DNA of 13,438 nt, taken from positions 1-13,438 of the forward strand of contig JBKCGZ010000062.1 of NCBI GenBank assembly GCA_046303115.1, in the 5' to 3' direction. A model generated the notes under the pieces. That model saw only the letters and a program-made list of their open reading frames with translations, made no database searches and had not been told where the DNA came from. A program made the position numbers and the translations under genes. How positions within the stretch are numbered: the stretch's first letter is position 1; every line of letters starts with the position of its first letter. Source of the DNA: CAINEC01 sp046303115 (GTDB taxonomy: Bacteria > Bacteroidota > Bacteroidia > AKYH767-A > OLB10). Shown here piece after piece: positions 13,034 to 13,438 of this stretch.

Positions 13034-13438
13034 TTACAACGACTTCTTCACAAACTTCCAAGAGTACACTCCATTCACTTTTTGAAGTCCCCAGTAATCG
13101 AAAGAGCCATTTGCACGATCGCCATAGGTATTTAATGTGATTGATCCTGTTGCACCACTGAACTGAGCTGTTTGTGCTACGAATGAATTACGCAGATTAG
13201 CAGCATCAGCAGGTATTCCATTATTCGCTTCTACCGTACGTGCTAACACCCACATTGCATCATAAGCAGCAATCGCATACGCATCTGGCTGTTGTCCACA
13301 ACGGCTAAGGATAGCCGCAGTTAATGGCTGCCACTTTGGTTGTGCCGACATTGGCAATCCGAATTCAGGAGCGTAATAAGAAGTAGCAATTGCAAAATCA
13401 CATGCAGCACTACTAGAAAGTATCGCATTACTTTTAAT
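13034..13438 (-). CDS. ABC transporter substrate-binding protein, branched-chain amino-acid type (N-terminus outside the window)
   Basis: The frame is open to the window edge; 134 C-terminal residues are visible. The segment DAYAIAAYDAMWVLARTVE followed by a helix with LRNSFVAQT is typical of the C-terminal lobe of periplasmic type I binding proteins (LivJ-like, Peripla_BP_6). FSGATGSITLNTYGDRANGSFDYWGLQ is the conserved strand-loop in which these proteins carry G-x-G-x-I-x-F/L-x-x-x-GD. The chain ends SWKFVKKSL. Such proteins deliver amino acids or other small ligands to an ABC permease, or serve as sensory domains; the ligand is not predictable from this piece. The true start lies beyond base 13438. 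An internal TTG at 13357 is not the start, because in-frame family-like sequence continues upstream of it. Confidence 0.85.
   Translation of the reverse strand: MKSNAILSSSAACDFAIATSYYAPEFGLPMSAQPKWQPLTAAILSRCGQQPDAYAIAAYDAMWVLARTVEANNGIPADAANLRNSFVAQTAQFSGATGSITLNTYGDRANGSFDYWGLQKVNGVYSWKFVKKSL

Noticed and set aside
1..13438. CRISPR array, transposase, integrase, toxin-antitoxin pair or restriction system
   Set aside because: No regularly spaced short repeats and no proteins with the corresponding motifs were seen on either strand; the only repeats are the 60-bp pair and the PKD modules.

Overview
The window looks like a piece of chromosome from an uncultured or little-studied member of the Bacteroidota (Flavobacteriales or Chitinophagales type). 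The DNA is AT-rich. Three proteins end in type IX secretion (T9SS) type A C-terminal sorting domains. Several signal peptides end in ...AQ. A standalone domain resembles the C-terminus of the gliding/T9SS protein GldM. Sites matching the Bacteroidota sigma-factor promoter (TTG/TTTG, about 19 nt, TAnnTTTG) occur at sensible places, most clearly ahead of the tRNA gene.

Layout. (1) 1-2552: a secreted, cysteine-rich multi-PKD T9SS protein (5' end outside the window) converges, with overlapping stop codons, on a secreted PHB-depolymerase/feruloyl-esterase-like hydrolase that also carries a T9SS tail. (2) 2592-3743: a DUF1761 membrane protein and, convergent and abutting, an unrecognised six-segment membrane protein with acidic and histidine residues in or near its membrane helices. 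(3) 3912-5603: a large unrecognised lipoprotein with an alpha-helical middle, a hydrophobic glycine/alanine stretch and a cysteine-containing C-terminal domain. (4) 5832-6280: a tRNA-Asp(GTC) gene with promoter and terminator. The last 13 nt of the tRNA plus its terminator are repeated 259 bp downstream (60 bp, 2 differences), around a 199-bp non-coding insert with a perfect 12-bp inverted repeat. The second copy is preceded by what may be a decayed tRNA-Asp T-arm. (5) 6336-6989: a membrane protein starting MCFSATASF, DUF6629-like. (6) 7091-9772: four closely spaced genes on the + strand, all for exported proteins: a GldM-C-like domain protein, a von Willebrand factor A (VWA) protein, a small exported protein interrupted by a +1 frameshift, and a lipoprotein archaemetzincin (M54 family). 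They probably form one operon, read from a promoter inside the end of the preceding gene. (7) 9842-12364: a large secreted LTD / chitobiase-like / CotH-kinase-like T9SS protein starting at TTG. (8) 12371-13438, minus strand: a small secreted protein of unknown function downstream of the C-terminal part of a branched-chain amino-acid-type ABC substrate-binding protein that runs off the window.

Taken together this is an envelope and secretion oriented region. Most genes encode exported, membrane or lipid-anchored proteins, and no replication, transposase, integrase, CRISPR or rRNA genes are visible. The most unusual items are the four-gene exported cassette at 7091-9772 and the duplicated tRNA-Asp 3' end with its structured insert. 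I see nothing gene-like in 5628-5831, which is AT-rich spacer upstream of the tRNA promoter.
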